64,000 bases of DNA, taken from Patagioenas fasciata (lineage: Eukaryota > Chordata > Aves > Columbiformes > Columbidae). The notes below the pieces were generated by a model, which was given only the letters and a program-made list of their open reading frames with translations, did not search any database and had not been told where the DNA came from. Positions 53,401-62,100 of the stretch are shown in pieces; positions within the stretch are counted from its first letter, which is position 1, and every line of letters starts with the position of its first letter. The stretch lies in assembly GCF_037038585.1 (NCBI RefSeq), contig NC_092522.1:51895661-51959660 (forward strand), in the 5' to 3' direction. The position numbers and the translations under genes are program-made.

Positions 53401-54299
53401 TTGAGGCCATTTCCTTTTGTTCTATCACTTGCTAGCTAGGAAAAGAGACCAATCCCCTCCATGCTACAACATCCTTTTAGGTAGTTGTAGTCAGCAATGA
53501 TTAGCATGTAGATAGCATGATTTGTTCCCTCTAAGGAGGCAGTATCTCCAGGGTTCCCAGGTTTAGCGAACCTCCAAAACACAGCTCAAGCAACCCGTGT
53601 TCAAAAAGAACGTTTAAACAGCGACCCTCAAGGACTTTTGCTTGAATTTTTCAATAGGTGCTTTTTGTACGGGAGAGAAACTCTGTCCACCCTATCTCAC
53701 ACCACGAGGTGGCCGAATGTTTCCAACGGGTTTGGCGGCACCAAGAGAAATCTTGCAGCTAGACGGTATCTACGGCGGGCGAAACCGCACAGCCGGGCGC
53801 CGAGCTCCCTATGGCGGCCCGGAGCTGCCAGTCCGCTCCCCTCCTAGGCGGCCTTGCCAGTCCCGCGGCCGCCGGGCAGCCCGCGGCGGAGCGGTCAGGC
53901 CTTGGGCCCTCGGCTCCACCTCGAGCACCGGCTCTACCGCGCAAGGCAGGCGCCGGACCCGGCACCTCGTCGAGCCCCAGACCGAGCAGCCGGGAAGCAC
54001 CACAGGGAAAGCAGGCGCCACCGCCAGGCCGCGACGCCGAGAGAGGGCCCCAACCGGGAACCCTGTCTGGAAACGGCAGAGAGAGAGGGCGAAGCCCGGG
54101 AAGTCTCAGCCCGCCCTCCCCGCCCCGGGCTCGCGGGGCCGTTAACCGCCGCCAGCCGGCGCTTCCCCCATCCCCGTGTACGCAGACGACAGGCTCTCCT
54201 TCCCCTCACCTTAATCTTATTAAGCACCCCACTGCTCTCCAGCGTCTGCACCAGCAGGTCCCGCAGTTCTGTGTCCTCCTCCGTTGCCGCGGCCGCCAT
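29386..54299 (-). CDS. CEP43: CEP43 (FGFR1OP/FOP) centrosomal protein, complete 12-exon gene
   Basis: Joined coding exons run from 54210-54299 (first) to 29386-29460 (last) on the minus strand. All 12 keep phase and give 370 residues plus stop, against 399 and 379 for the two main human isoforms. Seen: an acidic start ([15 protein letters not shown]), a LisH-type dimerisation segment at about residues 49-96 (core [19 protein letters not shown]), a conserved block with [10 protein letters not shown] near residue 102, a Ser/Lys-rich middle, an acidic motif with [14 protein letters not shown] near residues 223-236, a [15 protein letters not shown] block near 255, and an acidic C-terminus ending DYLEDVA. 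In mammals the protein sits at centrosomes and satellites, binds CEP350 and CEP19, anchors microtubules and helps cilium formation. All introns are GT-AG except intron 9, which is GC-AG. The match to human family members is strong from end to end, so identity is near certain. Confidence 0.97.
29870..29963 (-). CDS. CEP43: CEP43 coding exon 11 (residues 315-346)
   Basis: A 94-nt exon reading [20 protein letters not shown] and then [11 protein letters not shown]. The first half is close to human [20 protein letters not shown]; the second half has drifted. Acceptor CTTTTTAG, donor GTATG. It ends in phase 0. Confidence 0.94.
30611..30650 (-). CDS. CEP43: CEP43 coding exon 10 (residues 302-315)
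   Basis: A small 40-nt exon reading [12 protein letters not shown] with split codons at both ends. It matches human TGEDDDYVDDFNS. Acceptor ATTTAG, donor GTAAG. Confidence 0.94.
31351..31356 (-). promoter_or_regulatory. CEP43: Non-canonical GC splice donor of CEP43 intron 9
   Basis: On the minus strand the exon ends TTAG and the intron begins GCAAGT. This fits the known GC-AG donor class, whose remaining positions usually match U1 well, as AG/GCAAGT does here. The paired acceptor before exon 10 is ordinary (ATTTAG). Confidence 0.85.
31357..31425 (-). CDS. CEP43: CEP43 coding exon 9 (residues 279-302), GC donor
   Basis: A 69-nt exon reading [20 protein letters not shown] and ending ELG, matching human NTVLKDLKLISDKIGSLGLG. 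The acceptor is GTCACAG. The donor is GCAAGT rather than GT. Using the GT four bases further on shifts the frame and soon meets a stop in exon 10, so the GC donor is the only one that keeps the conserved C-terminus. Confidence 0.93.
31528..32248 (-). mobile_element. CR1 LINE fragment in CEP43 intron 8
   Basis: About 720 bp, same strand as CEP43. The minus strand encodes a broken CR1 ORF2 C-terminus, with [15 protein letters not shown] and [16 protein letters not shown] near 31.6 kb and [20 protein letters not shown] near 32.16 kb. Frameshifts interrupt it between these blocks. Confidence 0.93.
32735..32844 (-). CDS. CEP43: CEP43 coding exon 8 (residues 242-279)
   Basis: A 110-nt exon containing [20 protein letters not shown] and [11 protein letters not shown], nearly identical to human. 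Acceptor GTTTCAG, donor GTAAGT. It ends with the first base of a Ser codon completed in exon 9. Confidence 0.95.
32845..36056 (-). other. CEP43: CEP43 intron 7
   Basis: A 3.2-kb intron containing a solo LTR at 35074-35633 in antisense orientation. The remaining sequence is AT-rich and shows no recognisable exon. Confidence 0.75.
35074..35633 (+). mobile_element. Solo LTR in CEP43 intron 7, antisense to the gene
   Basis: A 560-bp element from TGTCCTGGTTTC to CACAACA. It has TATAAAG at 35321-35327 and is of a type I recognise as common in bird genomes. The flanks are TCTCA on the left and TCACA on the right, a 5-bp target duplication with one mismatch. No internal viral genes are present. Confidence 0.88.
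36057..36274 (-). CDS. CEP43: CEP43 coding exon 7 (residues 170-242)
   Basis: The largest coding exon, 218 nt. It starts [13 protein letters not shown] and ends with an acidic stretch holding [20 protein letters not shown] and TYG, matching human [20 protein letters not shown]. Acceptor TTTCAAG, donor GTAAG. It ends with two bases (TG) of a codon finished in exon 8 as Trp, where human has Leu. Confidence 0.95.
37757..38128 (-). mobile_element. CR1 LINE fragment in CEP43 intron 6
   Basis: The plus strand starts AATCACAGAATG and goes on with the GTTGGAAGGGACCC block, the GCCTGTTCCAGTGC block and related CR1 3'-end sequence. Truncated near 38128. Its sequence differs from the 9.1-kb and 31.5-kb copies, so it belongs to another CR1 subfamily. 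Confidence 0.9.
40035..40225. repeat. T/G-rich low-complexity tract
   Basis: About 190 bp almost only of T and G, built around TTTG units, within CEP43 intron 6. It is A/C-rich on the transcribed sense strand. Confidence 0.9.
40654..40737 (-). CDS. CEP43: CEP43 coding exon 6 (residues 142-169)
   Basis: An 84-nt exon, phase 0 at both ends, reading [20 protein letters not shown] and then STHPIPNK. It lines up with human GALDLSDVHSPPKSPEG and the following TTPSK, but is less conserved than its neighbours. Acceptor TTCTTAG, donor GTAGG. In human the next exon is a 60-nt alternative exon; here the next coding exon found is the equivalent of human exon 8. Confidence 0.9.
41524..41658 (-). CDS. CEP43: CEP43 coding exon 5 (residues 97-141)
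   Basis: A 135-nt exon, phase 0 at both ends. It contains [20 protein letters not shown] and PLLLEV, among the best-conserved stretches of the family. A long pyrimidine tract precedes the CCCCAG acceptor; the donor is GTAAGT. Confidence 0.96.
43482..43570 (-). CDS. CEP43: CEP43 coding exon 4 (LisH core, residues 67-96)
   Basis: An 89-nt exon that completes Gly67 and reads [20 protein letters not shown] followed by AVFQPESST. This is the LisH-type core through which human FOP dimerises. Acceptor TTTTTAG, donor GTAAG, ending in phase 0. Confidence 0.96.
43887..43949. repeat. Short tandem duplication, about 31 bp, two copies
   Basis: CCCATGTGTGCATTCACTAC followed by TGCATTCACTACT occurs, then CCCATGTGTGCATTCACTAC again followed by TGCAC. 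It lies inside CEP43 intron 3, away from splice sites. Confidence 0.8.
44233..44287 (-). CDS. CEP43: CEP43 coding exon 3 (residues 49-67)
   Basis: A 55-nt exon reading [18 protein letters not shown] plus the first base of a split Gly codon. Acceptor GTGACAG, donor GTAAG. It opens the LisH-type dimerisation region. Confidence 0.95.
46154..46207 (-). CDS. CEP43: CEP43 coding exon 2 (residues 31-48)
   Basis: A 54-nt exon, phase 0 at both ends, reading [18 protein letters not shown], which appears identical to the human exon. The acceptor is TTTGGCAG and the donor GTAAG. An 8.0-kb intron 1 separates it from exon 1. Confidence 0.96.
47560..48120 (+). mobile_element. LTR-like element next to the 48.1-kb solo LTR
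   Basis: The stretch begins around TGTTATGAAAAAACAG. It carries a TATTTAAACC motif near 47970, an AATAAAC poly(A)-like signal near 48040 and ends near TTTCTGCA. This order (promoter-like motif, then poly(A) signal about 70-80 bp later) is that of an LTR. I could not find a matching target duplication, so the ends are approximate. Confidence 0.5.
48144..48749 (+). mobile_element. Solo LTR of an endogenous retrovirus (copy 2), intron 1
   Basis: A 606-bp element starting TGTCCTGG and ending CAACA, flanked by CCTTG at 48139-48143 and 48750-48754, a perfect 5-bp target duplication. TATAAAA is at 48338-48344. Same family and orientation as the element at 17238, from which it differs by few bases and a gap of about 36 bp. 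It is antisense to CEP43. Confidence 0.9.
50283..50328. repeat. (AAAT)n and poly(A) tract
   Basis: Five to six AAAT units run into a poly(A) stretch, inside CEP43 intron 1. Confidence 0.85.
53176..53505 (-). mobile_element. CR1 LINE fragment at the start side of intron 1
   Basis: The plus strand begins AGAATCATTTCAGTTTGAAA and continues through CR1 blocks such as GGGCAGCCTGTTTCATTGCC, ending near 53505. It is more diverged than the other copies, so probably an older insertion. It ends about 250 bp from the CpG island. Confidence 0.88.
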
Positions 54300-54560
54300 C
54301 TTGTTTCTCCCTGACAACCACCCAAACTGCGCTAGCGGTAGGATGAAGCCGGCAGATTCGCCTCAGCCGCAGGCAGAGGCATCAGCCCAGCACTAGACCC
54401 GACGAAAAGAGGCGCGATAGATCGGCAGCGACCCTCGGTAGCGACTCCAAAGAGGACGCAGCGAGCCCGCGGCCGCCGGGCGCACCTGTTCTCCGCGGCG
54501 CCCCGAAAGTGCGGCAGCGAACCGACAGCACGGGCGCCGTAAGCGGAGGGCGGGAAATTT
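53760..54560 (-). promoter_or_regulatory. CEP43: CpG island promoter of CEP43
   Basis: A sharp rise in G+C and CpG against AT-rich surroundings. It covers the start of intron 1, coding exon 1 and the 5' UTR or upstream region. No TATA box is visible next to exon 1, as is usual for CpG-island genes. The long open frames within it on both strands come from high G+C and overlap intron and exon 1. Confidence 0.85.
54210..54299 (-). CDS. CEP43: CEP43 coding exon 1 (residues 1-30)
   Basis: This exon reads [20 protein letters not shown] and ends NKIK at a GTGAG donor, phase 0. The start at 54299 matches the human protein start and has a good context (AAG before ATGG). Another in-frame ATG lies 18 nt upstream at 54317 and would add MSGRNK; I prefer the downstream one by homology. 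The exon lies in a CpG island. Confidence 0.95.
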
Positions 54561-56376
54561 AAAGTGGGGCCGGTGTTAACGGCTGAACGGTGCGGCCGTT
54601 CGCCCCCATGAGATGCTCATCAGCCCCTTCGTTCTTTTATTTCTCTCTCCTCCCCGCTTAGTGCTTCCATCTTCCATACCTAGTGGCCACAGCTACTCTT
54701 TATTGCCGCTCTTTTGCCCTAAAGTGTGAGGGCAGAAGCACTGAAATGGGCTTAAGGAGCGAACAACCTCCTCTCCGGGGCGAAGCTCGCTCCAGCAGCG
54801 AGGAAAACGCAGCCCTGGTCCCTGAGGGAGAGCAAGCCGGTATCCAAGAGTATTAAGAGGGCTTCAAGAGTCCTTGGTTTATAATAAGCGTGTTCGTTAC
54901 GCTAAAAGCGTTGGACAGTGTCGTAGGTGTGTGAGGCTCCAACATTATTGTGCCTTAAAAAAAAGAAAAAAAAATATATATAAAGCTTTGTAAGTTGTAA
55001 TACTTAATTTGCGACCCTATGTGTTCCTTTCGGGCCTTTTTTTTCACACTGAACTTTCTATGACTTTTCTTGAAGACAATTCACGTGATAAAGAGTATCA
55101 GAAGCTACCAATATTAAAAGTGAGCAAGGAAGTCTACCTCTTGGATGGGGCGAGACGTTGCTGGACCTTGATTCTCAAAAACGCGCAGTAGGTGGCACTA
55201 ATTCTTCAGTGATGCCCGCAAGACCATATGTCAACCCTGGGAAGGCAGGTGACATTCGTACCGCTCTTTTATGCCGAACCCACTGAAGATACTGCTGGAT
55301 GGCTGAGCCTGTTTCTGTAGCTGCCGAAAAAATACAGCACTTTATTTTGAACTCCTGGAGTTTGAAAACGTTAGCAGTCTTTCACTTCAGTACAAACTTG
55401 TGTTAAAGTAAACCCACAACACTGGACTTCTTAAGCAAGATTAATAGTTTCTATCTTATTTTTCAAAACCCTATCAGAAACAAATCATAAATGCAGAAAC
55501 ATAATGTCTGGTATTACAGTTACCATTTTTATTTGTCCACCAAATCTCCAAACTTAATGGAAAGATCTAGAAGGCACTCAGGCTTGCACCAAGATCATGA
55601 ATAACTACGCTTCAATCTTGGTATTCAAGAACAATTTTTAAAACTCTGTAAAACACAGTTAACTGTTATTTGCAGTAATCACATGAGCTTTCTCTTGTTA
55701 TTAGGACCAAAAGAACCACCCTATCCCAGGTTACAAGCCTCTATGTGCTATCACCTGTCTGACAAAAGGAATAATGAAAGTTTCTTTGTTTTACTGAAAC
55801 CTGATGGCACTTAGCTTGATACAGGGAGTATTAAGTGATCAAAGAGATCAGTACTCTTAAGAGTCTAAGCTGGTAAATAAGTTTTAGGCTAAGGAGGGGA
55901 AGGGAAGAACAAAGACTGGAAAATAAACAGCAAAATAAAGGTGGTATTCTTCTATCAGTCATACAGACCTTGAAAAGGGGATGGCATAAGAAAGCTCTCC
56001 TACACTAATAGATTGGGGTCCTGTTGTAGTAACCAAAAATGGTCATTTTTTTGTTAGTCGCCCAGAGGAAATGGATTTTGTGCCATCTCTACAGTTGATA
56101 GACACTATTTTCCCCTCCAGGGTGAGTGGCACAAGGACCTAGACCCAAAGGTCTGTTTGCTTAGTTACACGCGTTCAGCAGTTTTGGGAAGTTTTTACTG
56201 GAACCTCATAGATTATTTGCTCTCCCAAACTGCCACATCTCTTCACGGTGTCACGGGAAACCCTGCTGCTCTTCCTGCTTGTCCAGGTCTAAATGATCAC
56301 CAGGTTAGCAGTTTATAGGTATTTCAAGCTGTGAACAATTGAGATGGAGGGAAATTAGTAGCAAAGTGGATAGGTG
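54561..56376. other. Intergenic upstream of CEP43, nothing recognised
   Basis: After the CpG island the sequence returns to AT-rich unique DNA. Only short open frames without similarity are seen. Confidence 0.55.
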
Positions 56377-56421
56377 GATAGATAGACAGACAGACAGACA
56401 GACAGATAGATAGATAGATAG
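56377..56421. repeat. GATA/GACA microsatellite
   Basis: GATA units, then about five GACA units, then GATA units again: a compound tetranucleotide repeat of about 45 bp, uninterrupted. Confidence 0.95.
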
Positions 56422-59420
56422 TTGGTATCAAAAGCAGCAAAATAATTGGCTGAATAACAGGGTGAGCAATCCTCATATCAGTCCACAAAGCGAAATACCT
56501 ATTTGCACTATGGTTTTCTCTGGGATAAAATTAAATTAAATGTTTACTTTGCATTACTTTCAAGAACAATAAAACCCTTCTAAACTTTTAAAACTCACAT
56601 TTTGAACCACTGATACTTTGTGGATGACAAGCTCAGCTTCTGAGCTATGTTTATTTGAAAGGATTTATTAATTTTGTCAGCTGGTTCAAATCAGGCAGAA
56701 AAATGTTTCTTCAATTTGATCTTCAGCAATAAATAATTCTCTGCTGACCTTTTTCTCTGAGCCAAGCATTTGGCCTCTCTGTACTGCACATGAACCTGCT
56801 TCCCCCATACCTCTTGTCCTCTGCCTTCCCTTTCCCTTTTTCCACTGGCTGATGGCTCTCTCTGGTTCATGTTCCTTCAATACCTATATTTTCTTTTTTG
56901 ACCATTCTTTCAAGTTATTCCATAGCTCAGCTCTGTTATCTGCCATATCCAGTCTTGCTTTGTGTCGTATTTCTGACTACAATCCCATGGCCAGGCTTCT
57001 TTTCACAGTACAAGTTCATTCACTCCTTTAGTTACCTTCCCAGCTAAATCAGGAAGGCCACTGTCATGGAGCCACAGCAAGGGTAGCATGAATGGGGACT
57101 CCTGCGGTACCACCATGCATGGGGAGACAGGGGCACAACAGCACCCACTTTCAAATTTTCACAATTCTATATAGTGTCCAAAGGCACAGGAAATGTTTGT
57201 TCGAGCCAGCAGCCATATCGTGGAATCTGGCATTAGGTCTGTACTTTCTAGTATATATTTGACAGATATAAACCCTCCCTCTCCCCACCCCCCTCAAATG
57301 TTTTGGAATATACCAGCATTCAAAATACTTAGATATTGGCCTTCCATGTCACTGTCCTGACAAAACCCACTCGTGAAAGTGCTGAATAGAGATTGAAAAG
57401 CGAAGGAGAAACAGAGGGAGAAAAAAAAGTTAGTAGACTTAGTTCATCAGTGGAAAAACATCTGTGTTTTTGTATAATTCACTTCAGCATTTCAGTTAAT
57501 GTTGGCTTCCTGTTCTCCCATACATGTAGAATATTTCAAATCCACTCTGTAGATAACCCTTTTTGAGTTCTGCAAAATGCCAGGGTATTGCTTAGATAAA
57601 TATTTGTTGCCTAGAGGGCAACAAAGCATTCTAATTGTCCAACTTCCTATCCAGCACACAAAGTGCTCTATCAACCTGTCTCATGTTTGAAGACGTTGCC
57701 ATTTTGAATGTACGTAATTCCCAAGTCTACCTTTATGGAAATCATAGAAAGTCATTGCAAAAGAGAAACCAAAATTATTTTTACTGTTTGTACAGCAATG
57801 TAAATGTGACTAACATGTTACCACAGAAAGAAGGAAAAGAGTTTTTCATAGGAAACTCATGGGAAACACTGCACTGTTAAAAAAAAATGCTCTGGTGGCA
57901 TTGTTGCAGGCTGTTAACACAATTTAAATAAAATTTATGCTTTCAAAATCATGCATGCACCAAGTCTATTGACTTAACATTAGGACATAGGAGTATAAAT
58001 ACATTTCAAAATTTTGCTTCTGCTCAGAGTATTGTAAATGACTGCCTTGTCAACATGCAATTAAGAATAAAGTCTGTCTAGATTTGTTTCTTCTACTTGT
58101 GCAATGAGAATAATCAAAGCAAAACAACGCTTTATGGAGTCAAAACTGGAAAGTCTGTATCTTGACTCTTTAATTGTAATCTAAATGTAAACTGCTGGAA
58201 GCTGGACAAATGTATTCTTCTGAAGTGTTTCATATAAAATCTTCAAAGAAGATGAATCATGCCAACCTCATTTTTTAGCTTCTTTATTTTGTTTTCAGGC
58301 AACACGTTCCAGCATGTAAACATAAAAATCTAAGATACAACTACATCTTTTCAGAAATTCTTGAGGAAAATATTATTTTCATGAAAATTTTAAAAGAAAC
58401 TTTTCAAATGTTTTGACATTCCCTCAGTTTTCCACCAAGTTCTAGTCATAGCGTGATCAGTGTTAATGGGGAGCAATCAGGAGAGAAAAGTCAATATTGA
58501 AATAAAAGATCATAGCAATTTTAATAAGAAACTCCCAAAATTAGGTCTATTATTTTTCACAACAATGCTTCTCAGATTTAGGAGACCAACCTGTTCTCAG
58601 AATTAATGATATAGTTATCAAAAATTCAGTTTAACCCAGCTCATGACTGAGGTTTTAGTTCAGGAAAGCACCTCAGTACTTTTTAGTTTTATCCCAGTTC
58701 AGAAGCGTATTTTAAGCTCGTTGGTATGTGCTCATGTCCTAGGATTCGAGTGTGTGTAAATCTGTGGAGCCACATCCCCATTATGCAGGACACAGCCATG
58801 GGTGATGTACTGAGTTTCAAATCGGACCGCCAGTCTGTTGACTGAGGAAATGGCTGCAGCAGATCTTATATCTGAGCATACTGCCACACTTCAGGAAAAG
58901 CCAAAGGTCCCAACAGCTTCCATGGCCTCTGAGCAGATATTCACACAAATTTCTTCTTTCATTTTGACTTATGTGGTAAATTCTTTCTGCCTTACTCCTA
59001 ATGAACAGTCTCTTATGCGCAATTCCACCAAAGTCAGTGGAGGCTATCAGTGGCATAAAGTACAGCTCAAACTGACCAAACTGTTGGAACACAGAAGAAA
59101 TACTAAATTCCAGGCAGTAATTTCTAAATGAAGTCTTGGCACCACTTTACATCTTATAAATCTGGATATTTACATATGCTTGTCAACAATCCCCAGTATT
59201 CTGAGTTGTATTGAGATGGCCTATCTACCAACTATTGATGAAAGATGAATGTGTTTTTGTTTCACAAATGATTATTTGAGGAAGCAGTCTTATTACGATT
59301 GGTTTTATTTTTCAAACAGGTTGAAACAACAGCTGTTAACATTACTGAAGTAATGAACTTCTTAAGAGTGGAACATTTTCTAATCTGTGCTGCTTTGACT
59401 GAACAGAGGTAATTTTCCAT
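56422..59420. other. Intergenic, nothing recognised
   Basis: AT-rich sequence. The largest open frame (58838-59131, 97 codons, plus) has no similarity I know and no splice or promoter context, so I do not call it a gene. Confidence 0.5.
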
Positions 59421-60084
59421 GAAATTGGTTAATTTTCTTGTTGATAGTTAGCATGATCCTCTGTTTTTTGAATGTAGTTCAAGAATAAGACAGGACCTTG
59501 GGATGGAGTTAATGCTTTCTTCCAGAAACTTCCCAGTGTTTGCGACTTAGCATGAAAGAATGTAAGAACTCACTGATGTTGATACTTATTGATAGGAAAG
59601 TTAAGATTGTTCCTCAGTTTCTCATGTTTTGCAAGTAAGCAGGTGTATAACGTGGGCAGAAGCAGATTCAGGATAGTTGACTGAAGCTGGCCAACAGAAG
59701 TATTCTGTATCATGAAAGTCACGTTCCATATTCAAGCGGGAAGTTGCTGGGAAGGGCCCTCTTTCCTTGATGGCTGCTGTCCCTGAGGAGGTCCTGCTCC
59801 TGGAGCCTGGTTCCAGTACCTTCCCTCTGCCCAGCTGCTGCTCTCCACGCCTTTACTGGACTTGCTGTGCTCACAGTGTCTGTCTTCTGCCATTCATTAC
59901 TGGGAGAACATTCTAGTGGCTAAGCATTTGCTATGTATCGTTTTTCTTTCACTATTCTTTTATTAAATCTGTTTCTATTTTGAGACACAAGTCTTTCCTC
60001 CTCTTTCCCTTCCCTCCAGAGAAGGAAAGGTGAGTGAGCAACTGTTTTGCTGTTTAGCCACCAGCCCATCACTAAAAGGCAACA
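59421..60084 (+). mobile_element. Old solo LTR, diverged relative of the 35-kb LTR
   Basis: Blocks in the same order as the LTR at 35074 can be followed: a TTAATTTTCTTG start region, CTCTGTTTT, AAGAATAA, CTCATGTTTTGC, GAAGCTGGCCAA, CTTTTATTAAATCTG, then a TTTCCTCCTCTTTCCCTTCC run, GTGAGTGAGCAACTG and a GCAACA end. Many substitutions, and a target duplication is not visible. Confidence 0.65.
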
Positions 60085-61559
60085 TAATCTTAACACAAAA
60101 GGGTTGAAAACAATAAAAGTAGATCTTGGTTTTCTCATTGTGTCTGCATCCAACACAATGTTTGATTTAAAATTATTGATTTGTTATCAATTTTCTTGTT
60201 TCCAGTATATAGAAAAATATTAAATGGAAAGTCTTAAGGTAGTTATCCAACGTAGGTCTCCATTGTCTTTCTCATGTTCCTCAAAAACATTCTCTTTAAT
60301 AATAGTGTCCATTAACATGAACATTAATATTACATTAACATTGTAATGATATTCTGACATAAAAATATGGCTTCCTTGTCCTAATATCTTAATAGCCTAC
60401 ATAATTTTAGAGATGCTTTGGCTCTCTCTTTAAAACCATCTTAATGGGAAACTTGCCTTTAGGCTTCATTGTCAGAGAGCGATAAGTGTAAATTCGGCAG
60501 CCTTGGAATGTAAATCCCTGTTGCACCTGAAAACAGGACTAACATTGGAGCATATGACCTTGCAAGACACGGGCAGTACAGCTCACTTTTTTCATCCCTA
60601 GTCTGCAGACAAAGATAAAATCCAAGGCTGAGAATAACTTAGTGTCCGTATCTCCTGACTCCTCATGGGCAGTGACAATGACTTCAGTGCCAGATGGAGC
60701 AGCAATGCCCTCAGCAGCAGGAGAAGCAGTACTGAATACAAGAATGGGGAGAACTTCACTATCGTTAATTCTTCAACAAAATTTCTGAAGCTTTTGATAC
60801 GTCTCAGACACTGTCAGAGACAACAGCAGATGGATCACTCATTCCATCCGACATGACATTTTCATGTTTCCACAGAAAGGTGGGCAAAGATAAGTTTTGC
60901 CTCATTCTCCTTCTTACCATGTAAATGTGTAAACATAACTAAATTTTACCAGTGAATAATACTGTAACTTTGAACAAAACCTTATTACACAGACTGCAAT
61001 TAATCTGTTCAAAACAAATGTTGTTTTGCTTGTGGAAGTAGATCTGCCCACGTATTTCTCAAGTGCGTTAAAGGAGGATAGTTATGACATATCCCCTCTA
61101 GTTCAAAACTATACAATAGTAATTAATAATCACACTTTTTATTTGTGATTCATGCATCAGTAGAGAAAAAGAGGTTGGAATCTGTTTCATGGTTTACTGC
61201 AGCACTAAGAACACATGAACTAAGTCTCACCTGGGATGTTTGTGACTCATCACTTTGGGTTGCTTCTCCCTCAGAAACTTCCTACTGTTGCCAAACACGA
61301 GTGTTACCATTTCAAACTTCCCTCATTATTTTGGAGAAGTACACCAAAGGTGCATGTGTCAGCACTCTTCTGTTCCCCTTACTGGACTTGCTTTAGTCAA
61401 TAGTCTCCTATTTGAATAGGTTACTTAAAATATGGACTGTCCTTATTGCACTCCTGAAGACCTCTGTGCTGCACAAGTTTTCAACAGGAATTCCAAGTAA
61501 TTAAAACCTACAGTACGCTAAAGAAGAACCAACCAAGTCATCAGGATGAGCAAAACCAT
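60085..61559. other. Intergenic, nothing recognised
   Basis: AT-rich unique sequence leading into a CpG island. No conserved reading frame is seen. Confidence 0.5.
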
Positions 61560-62100
61560 TCACGTCAATGGTTTCCTCTGCAGCCACCCGGCGTTTCTGC
61601 CTTGCCCCCGCACACCCAGGCCTGCTCCCCGGGTGAACGTGTCTCCAGCGGCGTCCAGCCTCGACTAGGGGTAAGCCGAGGAGCGCCGTCACCCCCCAAG
61701 CCCATGGAGCAGGGGATCGGTGGCGGCGGCGAGGCGCCGGGCAGGCCGCGGGATACCGCCGGGCAGCCGCTGCCGGAGGGAGGCGGGACCAGCGCCTTAC
61801 AACCTTGCGGGGAGGCCGGGAAGGCGGCCCTGCCGCGCTGGGTCATGGCGCTGCTCCGCCCCTCCTGCCCGCCCGCAGGTTCCTCCTAGGCGGGGGCTGT
61901 GCGAGGTCAGGTCTGCTGGGAGCCGGTCGGTGCTCGGTGCTGCGCCCGGCACTGGAGAGGGGCCCGCGCCGCGGGGGAACTCCTGCGGGGCAGGCTGGGA
62001 GGAGTGGGCGGAAGGTGACGCGGGGCTGGCGGGTGCTGGGCCGGGCCCGGTCGGGTCCAGCAGCGGCGGGCTGAGGTGAGGCGAGGTCTCGGGTTCAGGG
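61560..62100 (+). promoter_or_regulatory. CpG island, likely promoter of a divergent neighbour
   Basis: High G+C and dense CpG over about 540 bp, the only such island besides that of CEP43. On the plus strand it ends with GCTGAG followed by GTGAGG, a strong donor at 62075/62076, so a 5' exon could end there. In mammals the gene divergent from CEP43 is RNASET2, which makes it the best guess by gene order. No signal peptide or RNase T2 sequence is visible in the window. Confidence 0.6.

Larger units (their letters stand above)
46208..54209 (-). other. CEP43: CEP43 intron 1
   Basis: An 8.0-kb intron. It holds an LTR-like stretch (about 47.56-48.12 kb), a solo LTR (48144-48749), an (AAAT)n/poly(A) tract at about 50283-50328 and a CR1 fragment (53176-53505). 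The rest is AT-rich sequence in which I see no exon or conserved element. Confidence 0.8.

Noticed and set aside
53938-54209. Possible extension of CEP43 exon 1 by reading through the donor
   Set aside because: The frame stays open but becomes Arg/Gly/Ala-rich with no similarity, while the GTGAG donor at 54209 joins perfectly in phase to the conserved exon 2.
53638-54396. Long plus-strand open frames (up to 180 codons) across the CEP43 CpG island
   Set aside because: They arise from high G+C with few stops, are rich in Pro, Arg, Ala and Gly in several frames at once, and overlap exon 1 of CEP43 on the other strand. No similarity or splice context supports them.
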